Positions 15,056 through 23,099 of a DNA stretch of 28,992 nt are shown here, piece by piece. The stretch covers positions 1 through 28,992 of the forward strand of contig JAZOSU010000024.1 in the NCBI GenBank assembly GCA_045657265.1, given 5' to 3'. Within the stretch, counting starts at the first letter, position 1, and each line of letters starts with the position of its first letter. Origin of the DNA: RGIG9041 sp045657265 (lineage in GTDB: Bacteria; Bacillota; Clostridia; Oscillospirales; QAKW01). The notes below the pieces were generated by a model. That model was not told where the DNA came from. It worked only from the letters and a program-made list of their open reading frames with translations, and ran no database searches. The translations under genes were made by a program, and so were the position numbers.

Positions 15056-15944
15056 TTTTTTATATTTTATAAAATCTTCTTTTAAGAGTATGTATAAAAA
15101 TGCTCTTATGACCCTTGCTTCAGTCTTTGTTCTTATTGCTTGTATGCTTATTATAGGCACTGTCTATCTTGCTTCTGCCAATGTTATGAGTTTTATGGAT
15201 AATCTTGAAGCTCAAAATGAAATAGTAGCTTTTATCAGCGATGATTATGAGGAGGATAGCTCGTCAAGAGAATTGCTTTGTAATAAAATTCTTGCAATTG
15301 ATGGGGTTTCTGAAGTTGAATACGTTACAAAAGAACAAGCTTTTGCTGAATACAGGGATAGCCTTGGGGAAAACGGTCAATATCTTGATGGATATGATGG
15401 TGATGACAATCCTCTCAGAAATGAACTCAGAATTAAGATAGATAATATTGATCAATTTTCATCTGTTGCATTTAAAATTTCTAATATGAAAGAAATTGCG
15501 AATACCCGAGATTCTCAGGAAGTTGTAGATCTTTTACTTTCTGTAAGAAATGTTTTGCAGACACTCGGTCTTTGGATTCTTATTATCCTTGCAGTTGTTT
15601 CTTTGTTTATAATTTCAAACACTATAAAACTTACGATGTACAGTAGGCGTAATGAAATAAATATTATGAAATATGTCGGCGCAACAAATGGATTTATCAG
15701 ATTTCCGTTTGTTCTTGAAGGCATAATTATAGGCATTGTTTCAACTGTACTTGCACTTGCTCTTCAATGGTGTATTTATTCATATGTGGTAGTTCCGCTT
15801 TTGTCTGACCTTGCTTTTCTTTCTGCAAGTATAGTACCTTTTGGCACCACTATCATGTATCTGATTGCTATTTTTGGTATTATAGGTCTTTTGGTTGGCG
15901 TTTTGGGAAGCGTTCTTTCTATACGCAAATATTTGAAGGTTTAA
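15042..15944 (+). CDS. ftsX: Cell division membrane protein FtsX
   Basis: A 300-residue protein with the FtsX layout. A short cytoplasmic start (MNTSSFLYFIKSSFKSMYKN) leads into a first helix at about 20-45. A 120-residue extracellular loop follows, with EIVAFISDDYEEDSS and GVSEVEYVTKEQAFAEYRD. Three more helices then come, including YSRRNEINIMKYVGATNGF between them. The loop binds and switches on the hydrolase in known FtsEX systems. I chose ATG 15042 (AGGTGG 11 bases upstream) over an in-frame GTG at 15027. The start lies inside ftsE, implying coupled translation and 1:1 subunits. Confidence 0.95.
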   Translation: MNTSSFLYFIKSSFKSMYKNALMTLASVFVLIACMLIIGTVYLASANVMSFMDNLEAQNEIVAFISDDYEEDSSSRELLCNKILAIDGVSEVEYVTKEQAFAEYRDSLGENGQYLDGYDGDDNPLRNELRIKIDNIDQFSSVAFKISNMKEIANTRDSQEVVDLLLSVRNVLQTLGLWILIILAVVSLFIISNTIKLTMYSRRNEINIMKYVGATNGFIRFPFVLEGIIIGIVSTVLALALQWCIYSYVVVPLLSDLAFLSASIVPFGTTIMYLIAIFGIIGLLVGVLGSVLSIRKYLKV

Positions 15945-15950
15945 TTAAGT

Positions 15951-17147
15951 ATGAAAAAAATCCATTCTATTTTAGCTTTAATAATTATTGTTCTTATGAT
16001 TATTTCGATGTTTTCCGGAATATTCATTAGTAGCTTTTCCGCTGATGCATCTTCGGTTGATTCGATGCAGCAACAACTTGATGATCTTGCAAAGCAAAAA
16101 GAAAAGCTCGAAAAAGAACTGAATGTTATTTCAGAAAAGAAAGAAAAAGAACTTGAAAAGAAAAGTATAATTGATGAACAAATCAATGCTACTCAAAGCG
16201 AAATTTCTGTTCTTAATAATATGATTTCCGCATTGGATGATCAACTTGAGGATGCGGAGACTAAGCTTGATGAAGCACAAGACAAACTCGATGAATGTCT
16301 TGAACTGAGCAAAGCAAGAATAAGAAATTCATATGAACAAGGAAATGCGTCTTTTCTTGAAATTCTTGCAGGATGTAAAACGATTCATGATTTTATTTCT
16401 AAAATTGAAATAGTAAAACAAATCACTGAAAAAGACAACGCTGTTATTAATCAGGTCAAACAGAGTAAAGAAACCATTGCTGCCAAGAAAAAAGAAATAG
16501 CGGCAAACAAGGAAAAAAACGAAAGTGCCGCAATTTTACTTGAAAATAAAGAAGCTTCTTTATCTAAAAAACAGGCAGCAAGTGATCGTCTTATTGATGA
16601 GATGAATAGTTCTCAGGAAGCTAAAAAACGAGCAATTCTTGAAGCTGAAGCGGCAGAGGAACGATTACAAAATGAAATCAGGTCTGCGCTTTCTCAAAAC
16701 ACCGAAACAACGGTGGTAGATAATGGAAATTTCAGATGGCCTCTTGATTCTGGATTTAAAAATATTACAAGTGAATTCGGATACAGAACTCATCCTGTGA
16801 CAGGTGTTTATAAATTGCATACAGGTGTTGATATTGCAAGTTCTGGTATAAGTGGTTCGACTATATATGCAGCTAAAGGCGGCACAGTTATTAAAGCAGG
16901 TTATAATCGCGGCTACGGAAATTACGTTGTTATTAATCACGGTGATGGATATGCCACTTTGTACGGTCATGCTTCTTCATTGCTTGTTTCAGTTGATCAG
17001 GTTGTAGAAAAAGGTACACCTTTAGGTTATGTTGGAAGTACAGGCTATTCTACAGGACCTCATCTTCATTTTGAGATTATGAAAAATGGCGATTATACTA
17101 ATCCTCTTGATTATTTCAGCGGTGTTATGAGTTTTACTTACTCATAA
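15951..17147 (+). CDS. FtsEX-linked M23 peptidoglycan endopeptidase with coiled coil
   Basis: A 398-residue exported protein. It has a signal peptide (about 1-35), a long coiled coil rich in E, K, Q and A (about 38-245), then a LytM/M23 domain (about 260-390). The zinc ligands are His290 and Asp294 (HTGVD) and His373 in GPHLHFE. The assisting histidines His340 (YGHAS) and His371 are also present, so the domain should be an active zinc endopeptidase. EnvC of E. coli has the same layout but a degenerate LytM domain that only activates amidases. The gene lies 6 bases after ftsX, so it is the likely FtsX-bound hydrolase acting at the septum. Comparable partners elsewhere are PcsB and CwlO, which use other catalytic domains. 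Confidence 0.92.
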   Translation: MKKIHSILALIIIVLMIISMFSGIFISSFSADASSVDSMQQQLDDLAKQKEKLEKELNVISEKKEKELEKKSIIDEQINATQSEISVLNNMISALDDQLEDAETKLDEAQDKLDECLELSKARIRNSYEQGNASFLEILAGCKTIHDFISKIEIVKQITEKDNAVINQVKQSKETIAAKKKEIAANKEKNESAAILLENKEASLSKKQAASDRLIDEMNSSQEAKKRAILEAEAAEERLQNEIRSALSQNTETTVVDNGNFRWPLDSGFKNITSEFGYRTHPVTGVYKLHTGVDIASSGISGSTIYAAKGGTVIKAGYNRGYGNYVVINHGDGYATLYGHASSLLVSVDQVVEKGTPLGYVGSTGYSTGPHLHFEIMKNGDYTNPLDYFSGVMSFTYS

Positions 17148-17162
17148 TTGAAAGGAATTTTT

Positions 17163-18404
17163 ATGAAGAAAAAGATTGAAGTCGGAACAGTTATATTTAT
17201 TGTTATTGCTGCAGTTGTACTTGCTTGTCTGATGACTTATATGTATCTTACGAGCTTAATGCCCAGTCTTGTTGCTAAAGAAAATTTTTATGACAGAATA
17301 AGTGAAATTTACAAAACGGTTGATCAAAGATATGTTGGCGAAATCGATCAGGAATCAGCAATGAATACTCTTCTTAGCGGTTATGTTGAAGGAATAGATA
17401 AATATAGTACGTATCTGGATGCTGATAAGTATGCTGAATACCTTGCGCAACTTGAAGGTAAATACTCAGGTATTGGTATAACTGTTAAATATGTAGCTAA
17501 ATCAGGAATACTTAAAGTTGTAAATGTTAAATCCAATTCTCCTGCAGATGAATCTGGTATAAAATCAGGAGATTTGATTTATAAAATTAACGATAAATTA
17601 GTTTCTGATATAACATACGATGAAGCTGTTTCTATGCTTAAAGCTGAAATTGGGAAAAATATTAATCTTGTTATCCAACGAGATGATAAAGAAATATCTA
17701 AAACAGTTACTGTAGGTGAATATATCACTTCGAGCGTTGAATATAAAATGCTTTATGACGATATTGGATATATTTATGTTTCTGAATTTGATAATAAAAC
17801 AGCAGATGATTTCAAAAAAGCAATCGAATCTTTAAATGAAGACGGTGCTAAAAAATATGTATTTGATATGAGAAATAATGTTGGCGGAAGTTTATCTTCT
17901 GTTGTTGATATACTCGATTTCCTTTTACCTGAAGGTAATCTTGTTTCTTTGACAAACAAAGCCGGAGAAGAAACTGTGTATTCATCTGATGCTAAAAAAT
18001 TTGACAAAGAATTTGTTGTTTTGATTAATAATTCTACTTATAGTGGCGGTGAGCTTTTTGCTGCAGCTGTCAGAGATTTTAAAGCGGGTAAATTAATTGG
18101 TGAAACTACTTACGGTAAAGGTTATGCTCAGGAAATTATACCTCTAAGTACCGGTGCCTTGTATCTTTCTACCAAAATGTATTATCCACCAAGTGGAGAA
18201 AATTACGAAGGTGTCGGTGTGTCTCCGGATATTGTTATAAAACTTACACCCGAACTTGAAGAAAACTTTTATGAACTCACTGCTCAGCAAGATGTTCAGC
18301 TTAAAACCGCTTTAACTGAACTTGGCAAGGTTTTTGAACAACCGGAAGAATCTGAAAATGAAGAACAATCCACAAATGAAAAAAATGAAACTGTTTCTGA
18401 TTGA
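17163..18404 (+). CDS. S41 C-terminal processing peptidase (CtpA/CtpB type)
   Basis: A 413-residue secreted or membrane-anchored serine protease. One N-terminal helix (about 8-30) is followed by a cap region, a PDZ domain (about 100-175, GIGITVKY, then ADESGIKSGDLIYKIND) and the S41 core. The catalytic triad residues appear as Ser294 (TYSGGE), Lys319 and Gln323 (GKGYAQ). The spacings of 25 and 4 residues match B. subtilis CtpB. In that species CtpB acts in sporulation signalling; in the FtsEX context this enzyme may instead process the M23 hydrolase. The start is ATG 17163 with AAAGGA upstream. The last codons (NEKNETVSD) overlap the terminator hairpin. Confidence 0.93.
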   Translation: MKKKIEVGTVIFIVIAAVVLACLMTYMYLTSLMPSLVAKENFYDRISEIYKTVDQRYVGEIDQESAMNTLLSGYVEGIDKYSTYLDADKYAEYLAQLEGKYSGIGITVKYVAKSGILKVVNVKSNSPADESGIKSGDLIYKINDKLVSDITYDEAVSMLKAEIGKNINLVIQRDDKEISKTVTVGEYITSSVEYKMLYDDIGYIYVSEFDNKTADDFKKAIESLNEDGAKKYVFDMRNNVGGSLSSVVDILDFLLPEGNLVSLTNKAGEETVYSSDAKKFDKEFVVLINNSTYSGGELFAAAVRDFKAGKLIGETTYGKGYAQEIIPLSTGALYLSTKMYYPPSGENYEGVGVSPDIVIKLTPELEENFYELTAQQDVQLKTALTELGKVFEQPEESENEEQSTNEKNETVSD

Positions 18405-18419
18405 AACAGTTTCATTTTT
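18382..18419. terminator. Bidirectional terminator between the S41 and flavin reductase genes
   Basis: A perfect 16-bp stem (AAAATGAAACTGTTTC with GAAACAGTTTCATTTT) and a 5-base loop. The 5' arm lies inside the S41 coding region and the TGA stop sits in the loop. T-runs follow on both strands, which suits two convergent genes. Confidence 0.85.
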
Positions 18420-18424
18420 ATTAT

Positions 18425-18922
18425 TTACGTTTTAATTATATCAATGATTTCTCCGATATACATCCTGTGCATACCACCGGAGGAATATGTTTTTTCAAAT
18501 GCTTCATTATCTAAGAAACATTCTTTATTAATATCTTGAGCATATATTTTTTTACAGATAATCGTTATTGAAGCTTGTTCAAAATATGGGGTTTCGTTTT
18601 GTGCGAACTTTAAATCAAAACCGCATTTTTCTATTTTGTTCTCTATTTTTCCGCTTGTTTTACCGCAATAAGCCAATTTGTCTTTATATGACTTATCAAA
18701 AAACGAAAGTGAAAAAGTGTCGGATTTTTCTAAAAATTCGTATGTGTATCTTTCGGGTCTGACGTATATATGAGCGATGTTTTTAAAAAACAAAACTCCA
18801 AAGCCACCGAAACTTGCTGTCATTGTATTTGCTTTGGTTTTGTCGCCTGCTGTTATCAGCATCCAGTCATCAGCAATTAGTTTGAATATGTTTTCGTTTA
18901 ATTCTTTTGGTGAAATATTCAT
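18425..18922 (-). CDS. Flavin reductase family protein
   Basis: A 165-residue FMN-binding split-barrel protein of the flavin reductase-like family. Visible are WMLITAGDKTKANTMTASFG (18-37), the FMN-contact segment, IAHIYVRPERYTYEFLEKSD, and a C-terminal HRMYIGEIID. Such proteins reduce or carry flavin in the cytoplasm, but the electron donor and acceptor are unknown here. The start is ATG 18922, chosen because AGGAGG lies exactly 6 bases upstream; an ATG at 18928 is directly against the ribosome site. It is a single-gene unit, convergent with the S41 gene and divergent from the DUF3343 gene. Confidence 0.86.
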   Translation of the reverse strand: MNISPKELNENIFKLIADDWMLITAGDKTKANTMTASFGGFGVLFFKNIAHIYVRPERYTYEFLEKSDTFSLSFFDKSYKDKLAYCGKTSGKIENKIEKCGFDLKFAQNETPYFEQASITIICKKIYAQDINKECFLDNEAFEKTYSSGGMHRMYIGEIIDIIKT

Positions 18923-18941
18923 AATCATCCTCCTCTACAAT

Positions 18942-18970
18942 ATATTACCATTTATATAATAAAAATGCAA
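18942..18970 (-). promoter_or_regulatory. Promoter of the flavin reductase gene
   Basis: On the minus strand TTGCAT (18970-18965) and TAATAT (18947-18942) have a 17-base spacer, with TGG just before the -10 box (extended -10). A TATAAT at 18998-19003 on the plus strand may serve the divergent DUF3343 gene, but it lacks a convincing -35. Confidence 0.55.
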
Positions 18971-19033
18971 ACTTTTAGCGTATTTTTAATTTTTGAATAT
19001 AATGTAATGTATAACAAAAAGCAGGTGATTAAA

Positions 19034-19267
19034 ATGAAAATATTGTGTAAAAATATGACTCATGCAATGAAAGCTAATAAACTTTTATATAATTGTGGAA
19101 TTCATTCCAAAGTTGAAAAATCAACGGATAACCCCGGAATAAAAGGCTGTGTTTACGGCATTTCTTTTAATGATAAATACTTTGATAAAGCTATAGATGC
19201 AATGAAAAAAGGAGAAGTTCATCTTCATAAACAAGAAAAAAACTACTATGGGGATGATTTATTGTGA
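19034..19267 (+). CDS. DUF3343 small protein (putative Se/S carrier-like)
   Basis: A 77-residue cytoplasmic protein with the DUF3343 pattern: a hydrophobic first strand (MKILCKNMTHAMKANKLL), then GIHSKVEKSTDNPGIKGCVYG and a helical end. Cysteines are at 5, 21 and 39; the one in KGCVYG is the conserved position of the family. DUF3343 proteins are called putative Se/S carriers mainly because they sit next to cysteine-desulfurase-like enzymes, as here. The start ATG 19034 has AGGTGAT upstream. The stop overlaps the next start as GTGA, indicating coupled translation. Confidence 0.82.
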   Translation: MKILCKNMTHAMKANKLLYNCGIHSKVEKSTDNPGIKGCVYGISFNDKYFDKAIDAMKKGEVHLHKQEKNYYGDDLL

Positions 19268-20388
19268 TTTATTTTGACAATGCGGCATCATCGTTTCCAA
19301 AACCAAGATGTGTATGTAAGTCGGTAAACGATTGGCTTAGAATTAACGGAGCTAATTCAGGCAGAAGTGGTCATGATTTATCGGTTCAGGCATCTGAAAT
19401 AATATATGAAACAAGAGTTAATATTGCAAGTTTATTTGGAGTGGAACAGGCAGAAAATATTGCTTTTGTCCCTAATGCGACTTTTGGGCTTAATATGCTT
19501 ATTCAAGGACTTGTAAAACGCGGAGATCATGTTATTATTTCTGACCTTGAACATAATAGCGTCATAAGACCTGTTTATTTAAAGAGTAAGTCGGGTGTTG
19601 AATTTTCAATTGTTCAGACAGATTTATATGATGATAATAATACGGTTGATAACTTTTTGAAACATGTAAAGCATAATACTAAATTGGTTATATGTACGCA
19701 ATGCTCAAATGTTTGTGGAAAAATAATGCCCATTGGATTATTAAGAAAAAAGTTACCCCAACAAATAAAACTTATGGTAGATGGATCCCAGGGCGCGGGG
19801 ATTATACCTATAAATCTCAAAGAGTTGAATATCGATTATTATTGTGCTCCATCTCACAAAGGTCTTATGGGACCTCAAGGAAGCGGTTTTGTTGCTATTC
19901 GTTCCGAATTGCCGTTTTCTGTTATTTGTGGTGGTACCGGCAGTGATAGTTTTAATTTTGAACAACCGGAATATATGCCTGATTTACTTGAGTGTGGAAC
20001 TTTGCCTACACCAATAATTGTCGGTTTAAATAGTGGTGTGAAATTTATTGAAAGCATAGGAATAAATAACATTTTTAAACATAAAAAGGAATTGACTGAC
20101 TATTTTTATTATTCTGTTTCAAAAATAGATAATATTATTAATTATGTTGATTATAAAAAAGGTGATTTTGTAGGTGTTGCTTGCATAAATGTCAAAGAAG
20201 TAGAATCTGACGTAGTTGGAAGATATCTTAATGAAAAAGGAATTTGTGTAAGAAGTGGAATTCATTGTGCACCGCTTTTTCACAAAAAAATGGGTACGGA
20301 AAAGATTGGAATGGTACGAATCAGCTTTGGTTATTATAATTCTAAAGATGAAATTGATTTTTTAGTTAAAAGTTTAAAAAAATTTTAA
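19264..20388 (+). CDS. Cysteine desulfurase-like class V aminotransferase
   Basis: A 374-residue PLP enzyme. It begins MIYFDNAASSFPKP, the SufS/CsdA-type start. The PLP lysine is Lys199 (PSHKGLMGPQGSGF) and the persulfide-forming cysteine is Cys335 in VRSGIHCAPLFHK. Having this cysteine supports desulfurase (or selenocysteine lyase) activity rather than an ordinary aminotransferase. It would remove sulfur from cysteine and pass it to an acceptor. The start is GTG at 19264, overlapping the DUF3343 stop by 4 bases, so DUF3343 is the natural candidate acceptor. No sufBCD or iscU is nearby, which argues against a direct Fe-S assembly operon. Confidence 0.88.
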   Translation: MIYFDNAASSFPKPRCVCKSVNDWLRINGANSGRSGHDLSVQASEIIYETRVNIASLFGVEQAENIAFVPNATFGLNMLIQGLVKRGDHVIISDLEHNSVIRPVYLKSKSGVEFSIVQTDLYDDNNTVDNFLKHVKHNTKLVICTQCSNVCGKIMPIGLLRKKLPQQIKLMVDGSQGAGIIPINLKELNIDYYCAPSHKGLMGPQGSGFVAIRSELPFSVICGGTGSDSFNFEQPEYMPDLLECGTLPTPIIVGLNSGVKFIESIGINNIFKHKKELTDYFYYSVSKIDNIINYVDYKKGDFVGVACINVKEVESDVVGRYLNEKGICVRSGIHCAPLFHKKMGTEKIGMVRISFGYYNSKDEIDFLVKSLKKF

Positions 20389-20395
20389 TTTATTA

Positions 20396-20424
20396 TTTAT
20401 TTTATAATATTAGTATGGTATAAT
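20396..20424 (+). promoter_or_regulatory. Promoter of cdaA overlapping a terminator arm
   Basis: TTTATT (20396-20401) and TATAAT (20419-20424) are 17 bases apart, with TGG before the -10 box. The -10 box is part of the 5' arm of the hairpin at 20415-20449. Transcripts starting here (near 20431) would lack that arm. Confidence 0.5.
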
Positions 20425-20449
20425 GTAGAAAAGCATTATACCATTTTTT
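20415..20449 (+). terminator. Terminator between the cysteine desulfurase gene and cdaA
   Basis: A perfect 11-bp stem (ATGGTATAATG with CATTATACCAT), an 8-base loop and a T-run lie about 27 bases after the desulfurase stop and just before the cdaA ribosome site. Confidence 0.72.
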
Positions 20450-20464
20450 GAAAGGTTAAATTTG

Positions 20465-21337
20465 ATGGGACCGATTGTACAATTCTTTAAAAATTTAATA
20501 GGTATTTTTGCAACAATGAAATTTCCTGTTGATTATTTGGATATTTTGATTGTTGCGGTTTTGATATACTATGTTTTGAAATTTGCAAAAGAAACAAGGA
20601 CAAGCCATCTTATCAGGGGTATTCTTGTGATTCTTGCTTTGTATCAACTTGCTATATGGATGAATTTTTCGGCACTTACTTATATTTTGAAAAATACTAT
20701 CCAACTTAGTTTTTTTGCTATCCTGATTGTGTTTCAACCTGAACTTCGCTCAGGTCTTGAACGTTTAGGAAGGGTTAAATTCAGTTCTCTGCGCAGTATA
20801 CAGTCTTTTAATAAAAATGATTTTAATGAACAAACCAATAACATGATTAACAGTGTGTGTGAAAGCTGTAAGATTTTGTCCGGAAGACGTATAGGAGCTT
20901 TAATTGTTTTTGAATTATCAGGTAGATTAGGCGATATTCTTGATACAGGTTTTCCTGTTGATGCGGCAATTACACCTCAAACTTTAATAACTATTTTCTT
21001 CCCAAATACTCCTTTGCATGATGGAGCGGTTATAATCAGGGAAAACAGAATTGTTTCAGCCGGTTGTTTGCTTCCGATCAGTAAGAATCTTGAACTTAAC
21101 AGAGAGCTTGGTACAAGACATAGAGCGGCTCTCGGCATTACAGAATCGTCAGATGCTTTGGCAGTTGTCGTTTCTGAAGAAACGGGTAAAATATCTTATG
21201 CTATGAATGGTAAAATAGAAACCGGCATTACAGAAGAGCAACTTCGTAAATTGCTTGAACAAAAGTTTTTACTTACTGAAAAGAAATTTGATCCGTTTAG
21301 ATTTTTCAAAAAAGAGGTGGCAGATGATGAAGAATAA
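20465..21337 (+). CDS. cdaA: Diadenylate cyclase CdaA
   Basis: A 290-residue membrane enzyme that makes c-di-AMP from two ATP. Three N-terminal helices (about 25-95) are followed by the DAC domain with the two catalytic motifs intact: DGA (186-188, in TPLHDGAVIIRENR) and RHR (218-220, in ELGTRHRAALG). c-di-AMP controls potassium, osmotic balance and wall homeostasis in Firmicutes. The start is ATG 20465 with AAAGG upstream. The stop overlaps the start of cdaR, its usual membrane regulator. The third usual member, glmM, does not follow. Confidence 0.96.
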   Translation: MGPIVQFFKNLIGIFATMKFPVDYLDILIVAVLIYYVLKFAKETRTSHLIRGILVILALYQLAIWMNFSALTYILKNTIQLSFFAILIVFQPELRSGLERLGRVKFSSLRSIQSFNKNDFNEQTNNMINSVCESCKILSGRRIGALIVFELSGRLGDILDTGFPVDAAITPQTLITIFFPNTPLHDGAVIIRENRIVSAGCLLPISKNLELNRELGTRHRAALGITESSDALAVVVSEETGKISYAMNGKIETGITEEQLRKLLEQKFLLTEKKFDPFRFFKKEVADDEE

Positions 21338-22565
21338 ATATAAGTCTGTTATCTTGGTTTTAAAGAACAACTGGGGTTCTAAACTTTTTTCTTTCTTACT
21401 TGCTTTGGTTGCTTGGTTTGTGATTGTTCAGGCTAATCCCGAAGATACAAGAAAAATTTTAGATGTTAAGATTGATATCAATACTGAGGATTCTGTTCCG
21501 GCAGGTGAAGGACTTGTTCTTGTTACTGATTATGATGATACTTTAGACATTACATACAGAGCTACACGTGATGTTATTTCGATGTTGAACGTTGATAAAA
21601 TAACCGCTTATGTTGATTTGTCAAGTGCTACGAAATCCGGTGAATATAAATTCCCTGTAAAAATTGATACCGGAGGGCAAAATATACAGATTATTGATCA
21701 ATCGGTTAAAGAAGCAGTTTTAAAATTTGAAAAAAGTGCCACAGCTCAGGTTAAAATTAATGTCATTGCGCAGGGTGATGTTGCAAAAGGTTATGTGAAA
21801 AATGACCCCGTTTGTGTTCCTAATATTATTAATATTGAGGGGCCTGAATCAAAAGTTTCTAAAATTTCTTCTGCCGAAATTAAAATATCAGAAAAAGAAT
21901 TTACTGAAACAAAAGTATATAATTGTGAGTATGATTTTGTTGATGCTGAAGGTAATGTGATTTCAAAAGATTATATTAAGGCGGATGCTGAAAAAGTTGA
22001 TGTCACCGTGAATATTTTGCAAACAAAAAATATTCCGCTTTCTGCAACTCTTGTGAATTCTTCTGGCGGATTTGAAGGGAATTTTGCTACTATTACGATT
22101 GACCCTGCTACAATTACCGTTGCAGGTGGTGCAGATGTGATAGATACTCTTAATAGTTATGATTTGGGAACAATTGATGTTTCTGAAAAATTGGATGATT
22201 TTTCTCAGGAATATGTTGTTTCCCTTCAGAATGGTATTAAAAATGTTGATGGTATCAATTCGGTCTTAGTTGATGTGAAATTCGGCGATGTTCGTACCAA
22301 ATCGATTACATTTAACAATTTTACTATAGAAAATTTAGCTAAAGGACAAAAAGCAGTTGTTGTTGACAAAACACTTAATGTTACTTTTAGGGGACTTGCT
22401 TCTGATATAGAAAAGATTAACTCTTCAAATGTAAAAATTGTTGTTGATTTTCAAAAGAAAAAGCAAACCAAAGGAAGAAACAGCGTTTCTGTTTATGCGC
22501 TTATCCCTGAAGAATGTAAAGTCGGTGTATTGGGTAAATATCAATTAACAGTAGATATATCATAA
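21327..22565 (+). CDS. cdaR: CdaA regulator CdaR (YbbR-domain protein)
   Basis: A 412-residue protein. It has one N-terminal membrane helix (about 17-35, LFSFLLALVAWFVIVQ) followed by an outside region made of several YbbR repeats. Repeat-like segments contain VPAGEGLVLVTDYDDTLDIT, IEGPESKVSKISSAEI and ITVAGGADVIDTLN. In Firmicutes the protein binds CdaA and tunes its activity in response to envelope state. I chose ATG 21327, 6 bases after GAGGTGG, over ATG 21324. It overlaps the end of cdaA, so the two are translationally coupled. Confidence 0.92.
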   Translation: MKNKYKSVILVLKNNWGSKLFSFLLALVAWFVIVQANPEDTRKILDVKIDINTEDSVPAGEGLVLVTDYDDTLDITYRATRDVISMLNVDKITAYVDLSSATKSGEYKFPVKIDTGGQNIQIIDQSVKEAVLKFEKSATAQVKINVIAQGDVAKGYVKNDPVCVPNIINIEGPESKVSKISSAEIKISEKEFTETKVYNCEYDFVDAEGNVISKDYIKADAEKVDVTVNILQTKNIPLSATLVNSSGGFEGNFATITIDPATITVAGGADVIDTLNSYDLGTIDVSEKLDDFSQEYVVSLQNGIKNVDGINSVLVDVKFGDVRTKSITFNNFTIENLAKGQKAVVVDKTLNVTFRGLASDIEKINSSNVKIVVDFQKKKQTKGRNSVSVYALIPEECKVGVLGKYQLTVDIS

Positions 22566-22575
22566 ATGATTATTC

Positions 22576-22610
22576 AAACAGTAAAGCGAAAGCTTTGCTG
22601 TTTGTGTTTT
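22576..22610 (+). terminator. Hairpin after cdaR
   Basis: A 12-bp stem with one G-T pair (AAACAGTAAAGC with GCTTTGCTGTTT), closed by a GAAA tetraloop, is followed by GTGTTTT. It ends only about 10 bases before the rseC-like start, so it may attenuate rather than fully stop transcription. Confidence 0.65.
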
Positions 22611-22619
22611 AGGTGAATT

Positions 22620-23018
22620 ATGACAAGTGTTGGAAGAGTAGTTGCTATTAATAATGAGTGTGTTACAGTTTCGGTTAAAAGAAAAGGAGCTTGTGGAGAT
22701 AACTGCGCTTCTTGTTCGGTTGTTTGTAACCAAATTGTAAATGTAACGGCTATTTGTGATTTGAATGTAAAAATAGGAGATACTGTAACTGTTGAAACTA
22801 AATCTAAATATGTTTATTTTGCTTTGCTTATGATTTTTGTTTTGCCTGTTATTTTTCCGATTGTAGCTTATTTTGCTTTTTTAAAAATAAATAATTCATT
22901 AGCAATATTAACTTCAGTTATTGCGTTTTGTTTTGCACTTGTTTCTGTTTTTTTGTTAGGTAAAAATAAACAGTTTAGTAAACATATTACCCCGGTAGTT
23001 ATTTCTGTTAATAATTAA
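22620..23018 (+). CDS. RseC/MucC family membrane protein
   Basis: A 132-residue protein with the RseC layout. An N-terminal soluble part carries a four-cysteine cluster (KGACGDNCASCSVVCNQ), followed by two membrane helices (about 63-85 and 92-112). The cysteines resemble an Fe-S or metal-binding site. In proteobacteria RseC takes part in SoxR reduction together with Rnf-type electron transport. In Clostridia the family often accompanies Rnf or other redox genes, none of which is here. It follows cdaR by about 54 bases, across a hairpin. The function in this organism is not clear. Confidence 0.85.
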   Translation: MTSVGRVVAINNECVTVSVKRKGACGDNCASCSVVCNQIVNVTAICDLNVKIGDTVTVETKSKYVYFALLMIFVLPVIFPIVAYFAFLKINNSLAILTSVIAFCFALVSVFLLGKNKQFSKHITPVVISVNN

Positions 23019-23030
23019 TGATATTTTGTA

Positions 23031-23059
23031 TTGAATTTTTGATATTTTTATGGTATAAT
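23031..23059 (+). promoter_or_regulatory. Sigma-A promoter of asnS
   Basis: TTGAAT (23031-23036) and TATAAT (23054-23059) are spaced by 17 bases, with TGG before the -10 box. It starts 13 bases after the rseC-like stop. No T-box leader is visible in the short 5' region. Confidence 0.75.
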
Positions 23060-23099
23060 TATTGGAAATTTTTAAGGATTTATTTGTTGGAGGATGTCA

